The translations under genes were made by a program, and so were the position numbers. The notes beneath the pieces were generated by a model. The model saw only the letters and a program-made list of their open reading frames with translations, ran no database searches and was not told the DNA's origin. A stretch of DNA of 11,058 nucleotides, from positions 1 through 11,058 of the forward strand of contig JALTKC010000483.1 in NCBI GenBank assembly GCA_027076245.1, read 5' to 3'. Below are positions 10,952 to 11,058 of this stretch, in pieces (the first letter of the stretch is position 1; every line of letters starts with the position of its first letter). Source of the stretch: Gammaproteobacteria bacterium. Lineage in GTDB: Bacteria; Pseudomonadota; Gammaproteobacteria; GRL18.

Positions 10952-11058
10952 TTATTCAATAATCTTGGCTACAACACCCGCACCCACTGTACGGCCACCT
11001 TCACGAATCGCAAAGCGTAAGCCTTCTTCCATCGCAATAGGAGCAATCAGGGTAACGG
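10952..11058 (-). CDS. tuf: Elongation factor Tu, C-terminal end only
   Basis: EF-Tu is the GTPase that delivers aminoacyl-tRNA to the ribosome. The last 34 codons are visible: a start of VTLIAPIAMEEGLRFAIREG, then GRTVGAGVVAKIIE and TAA. This is the conserved end of beta-barrel domain 3, which contacts tRNA and is the target region of kirromycin-type and EF-Ts interactions. The rest lies beyond position 11058. It is the last gene of the str operon (rpsL-rpsG-fusA-tuf in relatives), directly upstream of rpsJ. Most gammaproteobacteria carry a second tuf copy elsewhere; this cannot be judged here. Confidence 0.97.
   Translation of the reverse strand, partial: VTLIAPIAMEEGLRFAIREGGRTVGAGVVAKIIE

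Noticed and set aside
1..11058. Mobile elements, CRISPR array, tRNA or rRNA genes
   Set aside because: No terminal inverted repeats with a transposase, no regular repeat-spacer pattern and no tRNA or rRNA signature were seen; nearly all sequence is ribosomal-protein coding.

Overview
The window is a minus-strand ribosomal-protein superoperon in the classical proteobacterial order. Read in the direction of transcription (right to left) it runs: 3' end of tuf (EF-Tu), rpsJ, rplC, rplD, rplW, rplB, rpsS, rplV, rpsC, rplP, rpmC, rpsQ, then rplN, rplX, rplE, rpsN, rpsH, rplF, rplR, rpsE, rpmD, rplO and the 5' two thirds of secY. This is the end of the str operon, the whole S10 operon and most of the spc operon. 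Gene order and residue-level similarity to the Escherichia coli proteins (S14 of the zinc-free 101-residue type, L16 and L3 with their modification sites, EF-Tu tail) point to a gammaproteobacterium with moderate, AT-leaning base composition. I cannot name the genus.

Right part (10881-11058): end of tuf and a 71-nt spacer holding a perfect GC-rich hairpin. Then comes rpsJ, followed by an unexpectedly long 439-nt non-coding gap before rplC (10124-10562). In E. coli these two genes are almost adjacent. The gap contains a possible promoter, at least five inverted repeats readable as RNA hairpins, and a U7 tract after a weak stem, ending at the rplC ribosome binding site. It looks like a structured mRNA leader. 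Because the known L4-controlled S10 leader of E. coli lies upstream of rpsJ, a leader placed after rpsJ would be a different regulatory layout. This is the most interesting item here.

Middle part (5435-10123): rplC to rpsQ are tightly packed, with gaps from -4 to 43 nt. They form one transcription unit encoding 50S and 30S proteins, including the tunnel proteins L4 and L22 and the peptidyl-transferase-region proteins L2, L3 and L16. It ends in a 234-nt gap (5201-5434) with a strong 18-position RNA hairpin after rpsQ, then a promoter with a perfect TATAAT -10 box and a repeat-containing leader before rplN.

Left part (1-5200): rplN to secY, the spc unit. Two gaps are longer than in E. coli, both 133 nt (rplN-rplX and rpsH-rplF). 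Each holds an inverted repeat. The products are early assembly proteins (L5, L18, S8, S14, L6, S5, L24, L15, L30) plus the SecYEG channel subunit, so ribosome assembly and membrane-protein export capacity are made together. secY runs off the left edge.

I saw no mobile element, CRISPR array, tRNA or rRNA. The coding content is ordinary housekeeping; the unusual signals are in the spacers.
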